Assembly: GCF_040358255.1 (NCBI RefSeq) | Contig: NZ_CP132938.1 | Span: 4,526,001-4,590,000, forward strand | Direction of reading: 5' to 3' | DNA length: 64,000 bases | From: Tunturibacter gelidoferens | Lineage (GTDB): Bacteria > Acidobacteriota > Terriglobia > Terriglobales > Acidobacteriaceae | Shown: positions 63,648 through 64,000 of the stretch, one piece after another | How positions within the stretch are numbered: the first letter of the stretch is position 1 | Layout of the letters: every line of letters starts with the position of its first letter | The notes under the pieces: generated by a model | Database searches by the model: none | Seen by the model: only the letters and a program-made list of their open reading frames with translations | Told to the model about the DNA's origin: nothing | Program-made: the position numbers and the translations under genes

Positions 63648-64000
63648 TCAAATCAAATCGAGCTCCCAGGTCTGTCCTACGAGATCTTTCCCAAAGCTGT
63701 GGTGCGGCTCCTCTTTCACCAGTCTGAACCCAGCTCTCTCATAGATTCGATGCGCGCCGGTAAGTATGCTCTGCGTCCACAAAACCACTCTCTTATATCC
63801 CGCACCCCGCGCAAAACGAACGCACTCACTCACCAGTGCATCTCCCAACCCCATGCCTCGCGCACTTGGCTCAACAAACAGCAATCGCAGCTTCGCCGTC
63901 TCGGCTTCCGTCGGATGCTTCACCAGAAACACATGTCCCACACTCTTGCCATCCACCTCAGCAATCCAGCAGCGCTCTCGCTCAGCGTCGAAGTTCATGA
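63648..64000 (-). CDS. GNAT N-acetyltransferase, 5' end beyond the window, possibly the C-terminal domain of a MarR-GNAT fusion
   Basis: The visible 117 residues are [65 protein letters not shown] (acetyl-CoA binding loop) and [26 protein letters not shown]. An ATG at 63996-63998 begins this frame, but the region before NFD is usually present in relatives, and the pattern [12 protein letters not shown] to the C-terminus is that of proteins with an N-terminal MarR winged helix. The gene therefore probably continues to the right. Confidence 0.8.
   Translation of the reverse strand, partial: MNFDAERERCWIAEVDGKSVGHVFLVKHPTEAETAKLRLLFVEPSARGMGLGDALVSECVRFARGAGYKRVVLWTQSILTGAHRIYERAGFRLVKEEPHHSFGKDLVGQTWELDLI

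Overview
The window reads as chromosomal DNA of a GC-rich member of the Acidobacteriota, most likely the Terriglobales (Granulicella/Edaphobacter/Terriglobus type). This is inferred from gene content: a large orphan FtsX/MacB-type permease paired with a PadR regulator, a VWFA-related secreted protein, a lone hopanoid glycosyltransferase HpnI, a futalosine-pathway radical SAM enzyme, an HspR-controlled chaperone locus, and short GTCATCC...GGATCC-type dispersed repeats. No phage, insertion sequence, CRISPR array, rRNA or tRNA gene was recognised.

0-7 kb: a left-truncated Ppx/GppA phosphatase on the minus strand is followed by two paralogous ArnT/PMT-like membrane glycosyltransferases and HpnI, which together look like an envelope lipid glycosylation locus. 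7-14.2 kb: a heat-shock block on the minus strand (dnaK, a 56-aa protein, a membrane protein, an Nei-like DNA glycosylase, dnaJ, hspR), interrupted by one plus-strand SDR gene. A HAIR-like HspR site overlaps a TTGACA box upstream of dnaK. 14.5-22 kb: a small lipoprotein, a DHA2 drug exporter, a frameshifted acetyltransferase, a PTPS-related membrane protein with an in-frame repeat, a farnesyl-diphosphate-type synthase, a cupin, a SufT/MIP18-like protein coupled to a methyltransferase, and a Tat-exported ferritin-like protein.

22-34 kb: DUF4019 protein, TsaE, an exported adhesin-like protein with duplicated modules, a translationally coupled metallophosphoesterase/cytochrome c pair, an ECF sigma/anti-sigma pair, and the glycerol operon glpF-glpK-glpD. 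34-43 kb: a methyltransferase, a GT-C and a GT2 glycosyltransferase, a Tat-exported multicopper oxidase, a secreted phosphoesterase with an adjacent beta-propeller protein, and MqnC. 43-50 kb: a pullulanase with three N-terminal starch-binding repeats, and the permease/PadR pair with a direct repeat in front of padR.

50-64 kb: a doubly frameshifted cupin pseudogene, two small proteins, MtnA, the VWFA-related protein, a small membrane protein, MscL with a zinc-ribbon tail, a methyltransferase, an M28 peptidase, two very small genes, ThiC, a secreted metallo-beta-lactamase-fold protein, a DUF892 ferritin-like protein and a right-truncated GNAT acetyltransferase. Most genes are housekeeping or envelope functions. 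I did not find a clearly new multi-gene system. The best leads are the GT-C/HpnI locus, the coupled cytochrome/phosphoesterase pair, the membrane hairpin placed inside an Ig-like domain, and the repeat that has become coding sequence.
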